48,638 nt of DNA from CAYOXX01 sp964408025 (lineage in GTDB: Bacteria; Acidobacteriota; DATKUA01). The notes below the pieces were generated by a model. It did no database searches and was not told where the DNA came from. It saw nothing but the letters and a program-made list of their open reading frames with translations. The position numbers and the translations under genes are program-made. The stretch covers positions 1 to 48,638 of the forward strand of contig CAYOXX010000014.1 of NCBI GenBank assembly GCA_964408025.1. Reading direction: 5' to 3'. Positions 24,877 through 32,763 of the stretch are shown piece by piece (position 1 is the first letter of the stretch; every line of letters starts with the position of its first letter).

Positions 24877-25977
24877 ATGGCCGTCGACACTCCGACTGGG
24901 TGGACCGGCCGCTGCTATCGCTGGCTGCAGGAGAGGCTGCACTTCGAGACCGCGGTCAGCTTCTTCGCCAAGAAGACGGTCCCGCGCCACCGCGGCACCG
25001 TCTGGTACTACTTCGGCGGCGTCACTCTCTTCCTCTTCGCGATCCAGCTCCTCACCGGCATACTGCTCCTCCTCTACTACAAGCCGAGCGCCGAGCAAGC
25101 CTTCGAGAGCGTGCAGTTCATCATGACTGAGGTCGAGTTCGGCTGGCTGGTGCGCTCCGTGCACAGCTGGGGCGCCAACCTCCTGATCCTGATGGCCTTC
25201 ATCCACCTGTTCAGCACCTTCCTGATGAAGGCCTACCGGCCGCCGCGCGAGCTGACCTGGATGAGCGGCGTAGTGCTGATGCTGCTGATGATGGCCTTCG
25301 GCTTCACCGGATACCTGCTGCCCTGGAACGATCTCGCCCTGGCGGCCACTAAAGTCGGCACCGAGATCGCCGGATCGGTCCCCTTCGTCGGTGAACTGCT
25401 GAAGGAGTTTCTGCGCGGCGGCGAAGACGTCACCGGCGCCACACTCACCCGCATGTCCGGCTTCCACGTGGCACTGCTGCCCGCCGCCAGCGCAGTGGTC
25501 TTGCTTCTGCACCTGGTGTTGGTCCAGGTGCAGGGCATGAGCGAGCCGCTGAGCTGGAGCAGCCTCAAGGATGAGGAGCGCAAGCGCAGGCAGATGAAGT
25601 TCTTCCCCAACTTCTTTTACCGCGACGTCCTGGCCTGGCTGATTGCCCTCTGGATACTGGCGGCCGTGGCCTCGCTCTTTCCCTGGGAGCTGGGGAACAA
25701 GGCCGACCTCTTCGCGCCCACTCCGCCCGATGTGGCCCCGGAGTGGTACTTCATGTTCATGTACGTCACTCTCGAGGCGTTCACCTTCTCGGTATTCGGT
25801 ATCCCGAACAAGATGATCGTCGTCTCGCTGTTCGGGATCCTCGGCATGCTGCTCTTCCTGATGCCGTTCATCGACCGCAAGGCGCGTGGGGGGGAGCCTT
25901 CGCCGTTGCTGACCGCCATCGGCTGGTTCGCCATCGCCTACATCGCCGCCACCACCGCCATCGGCTATCTGCAGTGA
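24877..25977 (+). CDS. Cytochrome b of a menaquinol-type Rieske/cytochrome b complex
   Basis: This 366-residue integral membrane protein joins the N-terminal (b6-like) and C-terminal (subunit IV-like) halves in one chain. Heme ligands are H96/H110 and H197/H212. The second pair is spaced as in b6-type proteins (14 residues between), the first by 13. The quinol-site motif appears as PEWY at 288-291. Seven or eight transmembrane helices are visible. ATG 24877 is preferred over an overlapping ATG at 24871 because AAGGAGG lies 7 bases before it. It oxidises quinol together with the Rieske protein. The next gene, 13 bases on, encodes the multiheme partner. Confidence 0.94.
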   Translation: MAVDTPTGWTGRCYRWLQERLHFETAVSFFAKKTVPRHRGTVWYYFGGVTLFLFAIQLLTGILLLLYYKPSAEQAFESVQFIMTEVEFGWLVRSVHSWGANLLILMAFIHLFSTFLMKAYRPPRELTWMSGVVLMLLMMAFGFTGYLLPWNDLALAATKVGTEIAGSVPFVGELLKEFLRGGEDVTGATLTRMSGFHVALLPAASAVVLLLHLVLVQVQGMSEPLSWSSLKDEERKRRQMKFFPNFFYRDVLAWLIALWILAAVASLFPWELGNKADLFAPTPPDVAPEWYFMFMYVTLEAFTFSVFGIPNKMIVVSLFGILGMLLFLMPFIDRKARGGEPSPLLTAIGWFAIAYIAATTAIGYLQ

Positions 25978-25990
25978 GGAGGGAGAGAGG

Positions 25991-27394
25991 ATGAGAAGAG
26001 CACTGGCAATCGTTTTCGGCCTCGCCGCCACGACGGCGCTCGCCTCGCTCCAGGATGCCGGAGGAGTAAACTTCGGTACTGAATCCGTAGCCACTTGCGT
26101 CGACAGCGGCTGCCACGGCGACTACGAGCGGTTCGAGGCGATCGCGGAAAGCTTCGCCAGCGGCGTCCACGCCGAGCGGGGCATGACCTGCTACGACTGC
26201 CACAGCATCTCGGCCGAGCACCTCGAGGACGGCGATCCGCACAGCGATGCCGACCGACCGCCGCGCCCGTGGGAGCAGCCGGCCTATTGCGGCCGCTGCC
26301 ACAGCGAGGCGCTGCTCATGAGGAGCTTCAATCCGGCGCCCGACATCACGGCCGAAGAGTTTTTCTGGACCAGCCGGCACGGCGAGGCCCAGGCCGGCAT
26401 CCGCTCGCTCGCGGGGGACGAAGTCCTGGACGACGAGGCAGCGGTTGATCTAGCGCGCCAGGTGGCCACCTGCACCTCGTGCCACGGCGCACACGGCATC
26501 CAGCGGGTCGACAACCCCTTTGCTCCCGTCTTCCCCCGCAACGTGGCCGCCACCTGCGGCGTCTGCCACGGCAACATCGAGGCGATGGGAACCTATTCTC
26601 GAGGTTTGGCCGAAGCCGATCCCTCGCTGGCGCGCAGCGACGAGGAGATTGTCCTGCTCGCCGGCGCGCTGCAAGACTACGCGGCGGAGGAGAACGTACA
26701 CCGTCAGGCGCTCGAGGACCGCGGCGAGCTCGACGCCCCCACCTGCAATGACTGCCACGGCAACCACGCCGCCTCGCCGCCAGGAGCCCTGGGCTCGACG
26801 CGGGTCGCCGCGATCTGCGGCGTCTGCCACGTGCAGAGCTATACCGATTTCGGCGCCAGCCCCAAGGCGGAGTTCTTCGACGATCCCGAGTACCGCGACT
26901 GCTACGCCTGCCACTCCAACCACCGCATCGTGGGGACCTCCATCGAGATGGTAGGCCTGCAGGACGGCAGCGTCTGCGCCCGCTGCCACGCCGATCCCGA
27001 CGAGGGGCTCGAGGGCGGCGACACGATAGTCGCCATCAGGGAGGAGATCGACAGCCTCGTCGCCGCGCGCGACCGGGCCGAGGCGATCATCGCCGAGGCT
27101 GAGCGCAAGGGAATGGACGTCGGCAGCGGCCGCGAAAGGCTCGCCGAGCTGAACACGGCCCTCATCACAGCCCGGGCCAAGATCCACACATTCGATATCG
27201 AGCCGATTCGCGAAGCCGCCGCGCCGGGGCACCTACTCGCCTACGAGGCCTATAATATCGGTGAGGAAGCCCTCAGCGAGCTGACCTTCCGCCATATCGG
27301 CCTGGCCGCCTCGAGCCTCATCATCCTCTTCTTCGCCGCACTACTGTTCCTCAAAATCCGCCAGATCGACCGCCGCAACAAGGGAGAGAAGTAG
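25991..27394 (+). CDS. Membrane-anchored multiheme cytochrome c (nine heme sites)
   Basis: This is a 467-residue exported cytochrome. The signal peptide (AIVFGLAATTALAS) is followed by one CX4CH site (C36-C41-H42) and eight CxxCH sites starting at residues 67, 100, 161, 189, 252, 276, 304 and 329. A charged helical, possibly coiled-coil stretch covers about 344-400, and one C-terminal transmembrane helix (about 437-455) leaves a short basic tail. It replaces cytochrome c1 as electron acceptor of the Rieske protein, and could hand electrons to the octaheme protein or take them from it. AGGAGGG precedes the ATG. The family beyond multiheme cytochrome c is not certain, and use of the CX4CH site is inferred. 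Confidence 0.88.
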   Translation: MRRALAIVFGLAATTALASLQDAGGVNFGTESVATCVDSGCHGDYERFEAIAESFASGVHAERGMTCYDCHSISAEHLEDGDPHSDADRPPRPWEQPAYCGRCHSEALLMRSFNPAPDITAEEFFWTSRHGEAQAGIRSLAGDEVLDDEAAVDLARQVATCTSCHGAHGIQRVDNPFAPVFPRNVAATCGVCHGNIEAMGTYSRGLAEADPSLARSDEEIVLLAGALQDYAAEENVHRQALEDRGELDAPTCNDCHGNHAASPPGALGSTRVAAICGVCHVQSYTDFGASPKAEFFDDPEYRDCYACHSNHRIVGTSIEMVGLQDGSVCARCHADPDEGLEGGDTIVAIREEIDSLVAARDRAEAIIAEAERKGMDVGSGRERLAELNTALITARAKIHTFDIEPIREAAAPGHLLAYEAYNIGEEALSELTFRHIGLAASSLIILFFAALLFLKIRQIDRRNKGEK

Positions 27395-27397
27395 CGA

Positions 27398-27462
27398 CTG
27401 GCACTTTTCTAATTAACATCCTGCTTGCATTAAAGGACTTATGGTGAATAATTGGGCCTGTG
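27398..27462. repeat. Short palindromic element, copy 2
   Basis: This is a diverged copy of the element at 21486-21556, in the same orientation. CATCCTG (27417-27423), five bases and ATTAAAGGACTTA (27429-27441) repeat with identical spacing. The outer GGCAC (27400-27404) and GCCTGT (27456-27461) are also shared at nearly the same distances. The two copies bracket the whole respiratory module. Confidence 0.55.
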
Positions 27463-27471
27463 ACTATTCTT

Positions 27472-28182
27472 CTATTGCTTGGCCTTCCAGAGAAAATCAT
27501 ACAGAGGCTTCATGGTTCTGAAGGCGCCGGATAGTTCGTCGGCGAGTTTGCGGCTGAAGAACAGGCGATCCGTTTTCCTGTTGCGGACTACGTAACAGTT
27601 CCTGCGCTGGTACCAGTCCAGTAGAACTCCCGTTTTCGAGGGGTTCAGGACGCGCTTGTAGGTTTCTCCTTCCAGCTCGAAGGGTCCCGAATCGATGAAG
27701 GCAACCGTCTCGATGAAAGCCTGCGGCTCCCGGTCGATCATATCCCTGAGTCTGTCCATGGTCCGCTTCGAGGCGCTATAGAATCCCATGCCGTATCTGT
27801 ACTTGATGGCGGAGAACTCCATGAAGAATCCGGGAGTATCCTGCCAGTCTTTTCGGTTATGCTTGAAGGCGATCCACAGTGTCGTCCTGTATGGCGACTT
27901 GTCCTTCGAGAACCTGACGTCGCGGTGGATGCGCGATATCGTCTTGTCGATGCGCGGGCTGATTTCCAGCAGCGGATCGATCATCAAGATTGTCGTAGCC
28001 AGCTCCTCGACGAGGGCGCGCATAGGCGATAGCAGATACCTCTCGTACTCCCCCCTGTGGGCCTCGAACCAAGGCTTGTTGTTGTTCGCCCGCACACTGG
28101 TGAGAAACTCGACCGTCTGCGCCGGGAAACCGTCGAAACCGTTTTCAGCCCGGCCGCTCATCAGTTCGGCCTTTTTGCTCAA
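27472..28182 (-). CDS. DUF2461 family protein
   Basis: This 236-residue protein belongs to the DUF2461 (TIGR02453) family, widespread and of unknown function. Family marks are GFPAQTVEFLTSVRANNNKPWF near the N-terminus, ISRIHRDVRFSKDKSPYRTT in the middle and the later GFYSASKRTMDRLRD. An alternative start (MSGRAENGF) lies at 28161. Either start overlaps the end of the MarR-type regulator gene, so the two are translationally coupled. It is the last gene of the three-gene operon whose promoter lies at 29115-29143. Confidence 0.88.
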   Translation of the reverse strand: MSKKAELMSGRAENGFDGFPAQTVEFLTSVRANNNKPWFEAHRGEYERYLLSPMRALVEELATTILMIDPLLEISPRIDKTISRIHRDVRFSKDKSPYRTTLWIAFKHNRKDWQDTPGFFMEFSAIKYRYGMGFYSASKRTMDRLRDMIDREPQAFIETVAFIDSGPFELEGETYKRVLNPSKTGVLLDWYQRRNCYVVRNRKTDRLFFSRKLADELSGAFRTMKPLYDFLWKAKQ

Positions 28183-28612
28183 ACGCTTCCAGGTTGGCGA
28201 GGATTCGTTTCAGGGACTTCTCAAACTCGTCGATTTCACCCGACTCAAATCCTCGATAAAACAGCTCCTTCATCTCTTCCGAAACTTCCAGATACACGTC
28301 CCGCATAGCCTTATCTTTTTCAGTCAGTCTTATGAGTATCTTGCGCCTATCTTCAGTGGACGGCACGCGCACAACGAAGCCCGCTTCCTCGAGCCTGTCC
28401 AGCATGCTCGTTAGTGTCGACTTGCCCAGCAACGTTCTCTTGGCCAACTCCTGGATGGAGACGCCGTCCTTCTTCCAGAGTGCGAAGAGTATCCTCCCCT
28501 GACCGGGATTTATCTCATCGAGACGATACTCTTTTAACTTCCTGGCAAATATCCGGCCGGCCAGGTGGTGTATCTTCGCAATCAGGAAGCCGCCCTCGCG
28601 TAGCCGTTTCAT
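28145..28612 (-). CDS. MarR-family transcriptional regulator
   Basis: This 155-residue winged-helix regulator shows the family core GRILFALWKKDGVSIQELAKRT, then the recognition helix region STLTSMLDRLEEAGFV and the wing VPSTEDRRKILI. An N-terminal and a C-terminal helix form the dimer interface. It lies 9 bases after the flavin-fold gene and overlaps DUF2461. The palindrome within the operon promoter is a natural autoregulatory site. The ligand is unknown; a small aromatic or oxidant is usual for the family. Confidence 0.93.
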   Translation of the reverse strand: MKRLREGGFLIAKIHHLAGRIFARKLKEYRLDEINPGQGRILFALWKKDGVSIQELAKRTLLGKSTLTSMLDRLEEAGFVVRVPSTEDRRKILIRLTEKDKAMRDVYLEVSEEMKELFYRGFESGEIDEFEKSLKRILANLEAFEQKGRTDERPG

Positions 28613-28621
28613 ACTCGTACC

Positions 28622-29083
28622 TCAAAATGAGAACTCAGCGGTGTCCATGCTGCGATAGTACTTGGCGATTTCAGGTAGGAGCCTGAGAATAGTGTATTCC
28701 GGATCGGTGACGCCGCCGGGATAATACATCTCCCAACCGTCCTGCCAAATCGCCTTCTTCAGAGCCTGATCGGTCACGATCTCGATCTTTCCCCCCAGCA
28801 TCAATCCACGCCACTCGCTAGGCACGCAGTAGTAGACCGACGCTTTCGGGTTCTCCCGAACCTGCTGCACTTTGTTCGAGGATCTGTTGGTCCCAAGATA
28901 AACCAGGAAGTCATCCCGATGCCCGTCGAACAGTCCGGTCAGCCCGGGGTACTGATCACTCTGTCTCAGATTCACCATAGCCCTAGTTTGCGGAAAGCCC
29001 TCTCGGTCTACGGTGGTCAAGAAAGCCGCCTCAGCGATACTCATCAATTGCAGGCTCTGCCGCCTTGCTTCATTCTCGTCCAT
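28622..29083 (-). CDS. Pyridoxamine 5'-phosphate oxidase-fold protein (general stress protein 26-like)
   Basis: This 153-residue flavin-binding split-barrel protein has AAFLTTVDREGFPQTRAMVN at the first strands, VYLGTNRSSNKVQQVRENPKASVYY in the middle and a WEMYYPGG segment. These proteins bind FMN or F420 and reduce unknown small molecules. ATG 29083 is chosen because GGGAGAGG precedes it; the upstream extension would run through the promoter. It is the first gene of a probable stress-response operon with marR and DUF2461. Confidence 0.9.
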   Translation of the reverse strand: MDENEARRQSLQLMSIAEAAFLTTVDREGFPQTRAMVNLRQSDQYPGLTGLFDGHRDDFLVYLGTNRSSNKVQQVRENPKASVYYCVPSEWRGLMLGGKIEIVTDQALKKAIWQDGWEMYYPGGVTDPEYTILRLLPEIAKYYRSMDTAEFSF

Positions 29084-29114
29084 CGTTGCCTCTCCCTCGA
29101 TGATTGTTTTATAT

Positions 29115-29143
29115 AGTATAGTTCTATATAGAACTAATGTCAA
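29115..29143 (-). promoter_or_regulatory. Promoter with embedded palindromic operator
   Basis: On the minus strand, a perfect -35 TTGACA (29143-29138), 17 bases and TATACT (29120-29115) form a near-ideal promoter. TAGTTCTATATAGAACTA (29119-29136) is a perfect 18-base palindrome that fills the spacer and touches the -10, so a bound repressor would block polymerase. The MarR-type regulator in the same operon is the likely ligand-controlled repressor. Confidence 0.75.
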
Positions 29144-29210
29144 GTGAAAAAGGCGGACAAGGTGATTCTTAAACAGCCCCGCTGTCCCTATCTTCCCAAA
29201 CGTACTACTA

Positions 29211-29612
29211 CTAGTTACCGACTACGGCGTCGGCCTCGACCTCGAGCAGTGCCTCCGGGTCGGCCAGCCTGCTGACCTCGACCATCGTCGTCGCCGGGAG
29301 AACGTTGCCGAAGAATTCGGCATGGACCGCGCCGACCTCGCGCCAGGCCGAGATATCGGTGACGTAGATCCGCGTACGGATAATGTCCTCCCGCCGGCCG
29401 CCCAGAGCCTCGATGGCGGCGATCACGATCTCCAGCGACCGCCGCATCTGGGCAGACGGCCCCTGCGGGTAGCTGCCGTCGGGATTTGTGCCGATCGTCC
29501 CGGTGACGGCGATCCAGTTGCCGGCGCGCACCGCGCGGCTGTAGCCGACCACCGGCTCCCACTTGGTTCCCGTTGATACAATCTTCCTGCCACCCAATTC
29601 GCTGACTTCCAT
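29211..29612 (-). CDS. RidA/YjgF family protein
   Basis: This is a 133-residue member of the Rid superfamily. RidA itself hydrolyses reactive enamine/imine intermediates made by PLP enzymes. Family blocks are AVRAGNWIAVTGTIGTNPDG and the later RTRIYVTDISAW and PATTMVEVSRLADPEALLEVE; R93-type arginine is present in the DIIRTRIYV stretch. ATG 29612 is chosen because GGAGGAG lies 5 bases upstream. Some Rid subgroups act on other substrates, so the exact role is open. It appears to be a single-gene unit. Confidence 0.93.
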   Translation of the reverse strand: MEVSELGGRKIVSTGTKWEPVVGYSRAVRAGNWIAVTGTIGTNPDGSYPQGPSAQMRRSLEIVIAAIEALGGRREDIIRTRIYVTDISAWREVGAVHAEFFGNVLPATTMVEVSRLADPEALLEVEADAVVGN

Positions 29613-29763
29613 GTTCTCCTCCTCGCGGCCTCTCTTTTCTCCGGGCGGAGACACTGTGCACCCCGGCGAACGATTTTAACTTCAGCTAAGCGGTATTTTC
29701 TAACGAATGTAGTAACTCTTTTGGACCTCCCGGCCGAGCGGCCGCAACGTATGAGGTGCAGCG

Positions 29764-30900
29764 ATGAGATTTCGAACACTCCTTATGGCAGCACTGCTGA
29801 CGCTTCCGATAATGCCCCCGCTCTGTTTATCGGCGCCGAACGCGGAAGATGATGAGGGGGCAGTCTTAGTAGAAGTCGTGACGCTCCTGGACCGCGGCGG
29901 CAGGGTTAGCTGGTCAAGCCGGCGCAATCTGATAGCCGTGGACAGGATCGGCGGCGACGGCTTCTACGACGTCTTCAGCATCCGGCCCGACGGCACCCAC
30001 CTGCGCCGCCTGACCGGGGTGCGCGACATAGTCCTACCGCAGCTCCACAACGGGCAGCCGGCCTGGCACCCCTCGGGGAAGTACATCGTGTTCCAGTCGC
30101 TCGACCCCGAACTCGGGGGACTGCGCCTGATTCCTTACGACCTCCGCTGGCTGGTCACCGCTCCGGGCGGGGGCCTCAACAACAACCTCTGGCTGATGAC
30201 CTCCAACGGCAGGAGGTTCTGGCAGCTCACGCACGTGAAATCGAGGCGCGGGGTTCTCCATCCGCACTTCTCGCACGACGGCACGCAACTGCTCTGGAGT
30301 GAGATCATCAAGAAAAAGACGGGCGAGCTGGGCCGCTGGGCGATCAAGATCGCCGACTTCTCATTCGAGGCCGGCAAGCCCCGGCTGTCGAACATCCGCA
30401 CGCTGCGTCCGAACCGGCTTTGGTTTTACGAGACCCACGGCTTCTCGCCCGACGGCGGCACGATCCTTTTCTCCGGCGTTCCGGTGGGCGGGAACTTCTA
30501 CGACATGGAGATCTACACGCTCGATCTCGACACGATGGTCCTGACGCAGCTGACCGACAACGACGAGTGGGACGAGCACGCCCACTTCTCGCCCGACGGG
30601 CGCCGGATCGTCTGGGCCAGCAGCGAGGGCATCCCGCAGCGCAAGAAGGTGAGCAGGCTCAGGCTCGATTACTGGATCATGAGCGCCGACGGCTCCGGCC
30701 AGCGGCGCCTGACCCACTTCAACGACCCGCAGTACCCCGAGTACATCGAGGGCGGAGTCGTCGCGGCCGACTGCGACTGGGGTCCCGACGGCGAGTCGAT
30801 AGCCGCCTACCTGATTCGCGGGCGGGCAGACGAGCGCAGACCCGACTTGACGGTATTGCTGAAACTCGACATCGGAGCCCTGGAATGCGGTGACAGGTAA
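29764..30900 (+). CDS. Exported PD40/TolB-like beta-propeller protein
   Basis: This 378-residue exported protein has a signal peptide (LLMAALLTLPIMPPLCLSA) and repeated propeller turns: FSIRPDGTHLRRLTG, AWHPSGKYIVFQS, FSHDGTQLLWSE, FSPDGGTILFSG and FSPDGRRIVWAS. No enzyme domain follows, so it is a six-bladed propeller of the WD40-like/TolB type, probably for binding in the periplasm or at the surface. It is convergent with the alpha/beta hydrolase gene. A direct role cannot be named. Confidence 0.85.
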   Translation: MRFRTLLMAALLTLPIMPPLCLSAPNAEDDEGAVLVEVVTLLDRGGRVSWSSRRNLIAVDRIGGDGFYDVFSIRPDGTHLRRLTGVRDIVLPQLHNGQPAWHPSGKYIVFQSLDPELGGLRLIPYDLRWLVTAPGGGLNNNLWLMTSNGRRFWQLTHVKSRRGVLHPHFSHDGTQLLWSEIIKKKTGELGRWAIKIADFSFEAGKPRLSNIRTLRPNRLWFYETHGFSPDGGTILFSGVPVGGNFYDMEIYTLDLDTMVLTQLTDNDEWDEHAHFSPDGRRIVWASSEGIPQRKKVSRLRLDYWIMSADGSGQRRLTHFNDPQYPEYIEGGVVAADCDWGPDGESIAAYLIRGRADERRPDLTVLLKLDIGALECGDR

Positions 30901-30948
30901 TCCGCAGTCCGCTTTGCCGTCGCGGCGAAGTCGGCCCGGGCGGCGCTC

Positions 30949-32094
30949 TCAGTGTTGGGAGTCGACCGCCAACTGGGCTTGCATTATCAGGTGGGCGGTC
31001 TCCCGGTTGACGTAGCTCCGGTGGCCGTCAATATACTCGCCGGAGTCGATATTGTAGATCACGCCGCGGGCAAAGTCGTAGGGCGCCTCGGTCGGCAGCA
31101 TCATCATGTCGATTACGTACGGAAGCGGACCGCGTGCGCCATAACTGCCGAGAGCGCCGAAGAATGGGTAGAGGGCCGTCGGGTTCGGACCCTCACCGTA
31201 AGGGGGCTCGTCGCGGCAGTGGACCGGTTGGCCCAGGCTCGGATTGGCCAGCCTGAAACCGGATCGCAGAACTCCGTCGTGCTCTGAATAGGTGACCACT
31301 ATCGGTCCGTCCACCAGCCCGTCCCGCACTACGTGGTAGAAATAGCCGGGGCCCACGTCCGGCTCCACGGTGGGCAGTGGATTCGGCGGCTCGGGTATTC
31401 GGGAGCAGAAGGACCACAGGGACATCGCACCCTGGATGAGGACGAGGGAATCTACGGGCCGCACTTCGGAAGCGCTCTCCGGCGGCCCCATGAGCATGCC
31501 GGCGACCACGACGCACCCGAGGCTGTGCCCGATGAGATGGAAGCGGACGTCGGAGCCGGGCCTCACCGCCGACTGCAGTTTAAGGAGCAGGTCGTGGCCC
31601 CCCACCTCACCCACCAGGTGGGCGCGGCTCCTCATGTACCAAAAGTTCAGGTAAGTCCTGCCCGCGCTCGGCCAGTGCAGGCCGATCAGAATCGTCCTCG
31701 AGTCGGCGAGTTGCCTTTGCCGCACCGCGGCCCTGTCGGCCTTCATGTGGACTACCTGCATCAGCATCTCCCTGAAACCGATGCGGGCCTCGCGGAAGTC
31801 GTACTGCCAGCCGTGGCTGAAGATGCAGATGCTGGCTACCGGACTGCTCTCGTCGGCGAGCTGGGCCATCACCCTGTTGCTCAGGTACTCGCCCTCATCG
31901 GTCGGCACCTCTCTTCCTTCCCTGTCGAACGAAATGATGTAGTAATCGACGTTCTCTATCGGGTAGTACGACACCACCGACCTGGGCTCCTCCAGCGGCC
32001 CGTGGAAGGCGCAAGCGGCGAAGAGAGCGGTGCCTAGGAGCGCCACGGCCAGCAGCGCCGGACTGAAGGCTGTCCTCATCGTCGGATGTCTCAT
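30949..32094 (-). CDS. Exported alpha/beta-hydrolase-fold protein
   Basis: This 381-residue protein has an N-terminal export signal (LLAVALLGTALFAACAF); the Cys after AA could be lipidated, though the lipobox is weak. The alpha/beta-hydrolase nucleophile elbow is GHSLG in HLIGHSLGCVVVAGML, preceded by the strand ICIFSHGWQYDF that would form the oxyanion region. It recalls hydrolases of the DUF900/alpha-beta type that have no known substrate. A second in-frame ATG lies at 32079. The following 108 bases to the next gene show nothing. Confidence 0.75.
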   Translation of the reverse strand: MRHPTMRTAFSPALLAVALLGTALFAACAFHGPLEEPRSVVSYYPIENVDYYIISFDREGREVPTDEGEYLSNRVMAQLADESSPVASICIFSHGWQYDFREARIGFREMLMQVVHMKADRAAVRQRQLADSRTILIGLHWPSAGRTYLNFWYMRSRAHLVGEVGGHDLLLKLQSAVRPGSDVRFHLIGHSLGCVVVAGMLMGPPESASEVRPVDSLVLIQGAMSLWSFCSRIPEPPNPLPTVEPDVGPGYFYHVVRDGLVDGPIVVTYSEHDGVLRSGFRLANPSLGQPVHCRDEPPYGEGPNPTALYPFFGALGSYGARGPLPYVIDMMMLPTEAPYDFARGVIYNIDSGEYIDGHRSYVNRETAHLIMQAQLAVDSQH

Positions 32095-32202
32095 CAGGAC
32101 TTCCGTCCGTTCCTACCGCTTTTCCTAGGCCGAAATCAAGCGCTACCACATCCAATAGTGGCGGCTGGGCTAGGGGATACGCTGTCGAGCGGTGGGCGGC
32201 GG

Positions 32203-32337
32203 TCAGCGTTCGCCCTTGCTAAAGTGGCGGTAGAGGAGCCAGGTGACGACCACCGAGATCAACAGTATCGCGCCGGGAACGAAGATACCCCAGAGGAGTG
32301 AGAACTCCGCCGATGCTTCCGCAGAACTACTAGCCAT
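32203..32337 (-). CDS. Small single-helix membrane protein, 44 residues
   Basis: This tiny protein starts MASSSAEASAEF. It has one long hydrophobic helix (about residues 13-35, LLWGIFVPGAILLISVVVTW) and the basic tail YRHFSKGER. It overlaps the end of the 47-residue gene by 8 bases and is the last gene of the symporter operon. I recognise no family. The tight packing and membrane character suggest a small subunit of the transporter. Confidence 0.6.
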   Translation of the reverse strand: MASSSAEASAEFSLLWGIFVPGAILLISVVVTWLLYRHFSKGER

Positions 32338-32473
32338 TGCGGCGTTTATCACCGGTCTCCTCCGTATCCTTCTTCGCCCGGCGCCGGTAGGCTATCCAGG
32401 CGATAATCAGCCCCAGGAACGACGCCGCGTAGGCTATCGTCATGCCCAGCACGATGTGCAGCGACCTGTCCAC
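32330..32473 (-). CDS. Small single-helix membrane protein, 47 residues
   Basis: This starts at GTG 32473 (VDRSLHIVLGMTIAYAAS), with GGGAGG about 8 bases before it and 2 bases after the preceding stop. One hydrophobic helix (about 6-29) is followed by a strongly charged tail (RRRAKKDTEETGDKRRNG). The shape recalls CcmD-like or small transporter subunits. It is too short for a confident family call. Its position between two other membrane genes of the operon supports it being real. Confidence 0.6.
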   Translation of the reverse strand: MDRSLHIVLGMTIAYAASFLGLIIAWIAYRRRAKKDTEETGDKRRNG

Positions 32474-32475
32474 CT

Positions 32476-32763
32476 TCAGTCCTCCCACCTGACGCTCTTG
32501 TCCAGCTCCTCGAGGTAGCGCTTCTGCCGCTTCTCGTACTCGCTGGAGATTGCCTTCAGCTTCGGATCGACCACGTAGTACATCAGCAGCAGCGCGGCGA
32601 CGGCGACGCCGAGGATAACGAGACCGAGCCAGCCGAAGAAGGCGAGCGGCACGCCGATAGCGATGCCCAGGTAGGAAATCACCGAGAGGACCATGCCGAT
32701 GTAATCCTCCTTCGTCCACTCGTCGGCGGCCTCGGGAGTCCAGCTCCTGCGGATCCAGCTCAT
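32476..32763 (-). CDS. Small membrane protein of a symporter operon, 95 residues
   Basis: This 95-residue protein has two adjacent hydrophobic helices (roughly residues 23-45 and 46-67), a polar N-terminus (WIRRSWTPEAADEW) and a charged helical C-terminus (SSEYEKRQKRYLEELDKSV). The ATG overlaps the symporter stop in an ATGA arrangement, so translation is coupled. I do not recognise the family. The layout looks like an accessory subunit of the transporter. Confidence 0.78.
   Translation of the reverse strand: MSWIRRSWTPEAADEWTKEDYIGMVLSVISYLGIAIGVPLAFFGWLGLVILGVAVAALLLMYYVVDPKLKAISSEYEKRQKRYLEELDKSVRWED

Noticed and set aside
24682..26094. Minus-strand frame opposite Rieske and cytochrome b genes
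   Set aside because: His/Gln/Glu-rich antisense of hydrophobic helices; no start context or motif.
21719..27394. An anammox or hydrazine-synthesis locus
   Set aside because: Only one HAO-like protein is present and no hydrazine synthase subunits are seen; the module alone does not support anammox.
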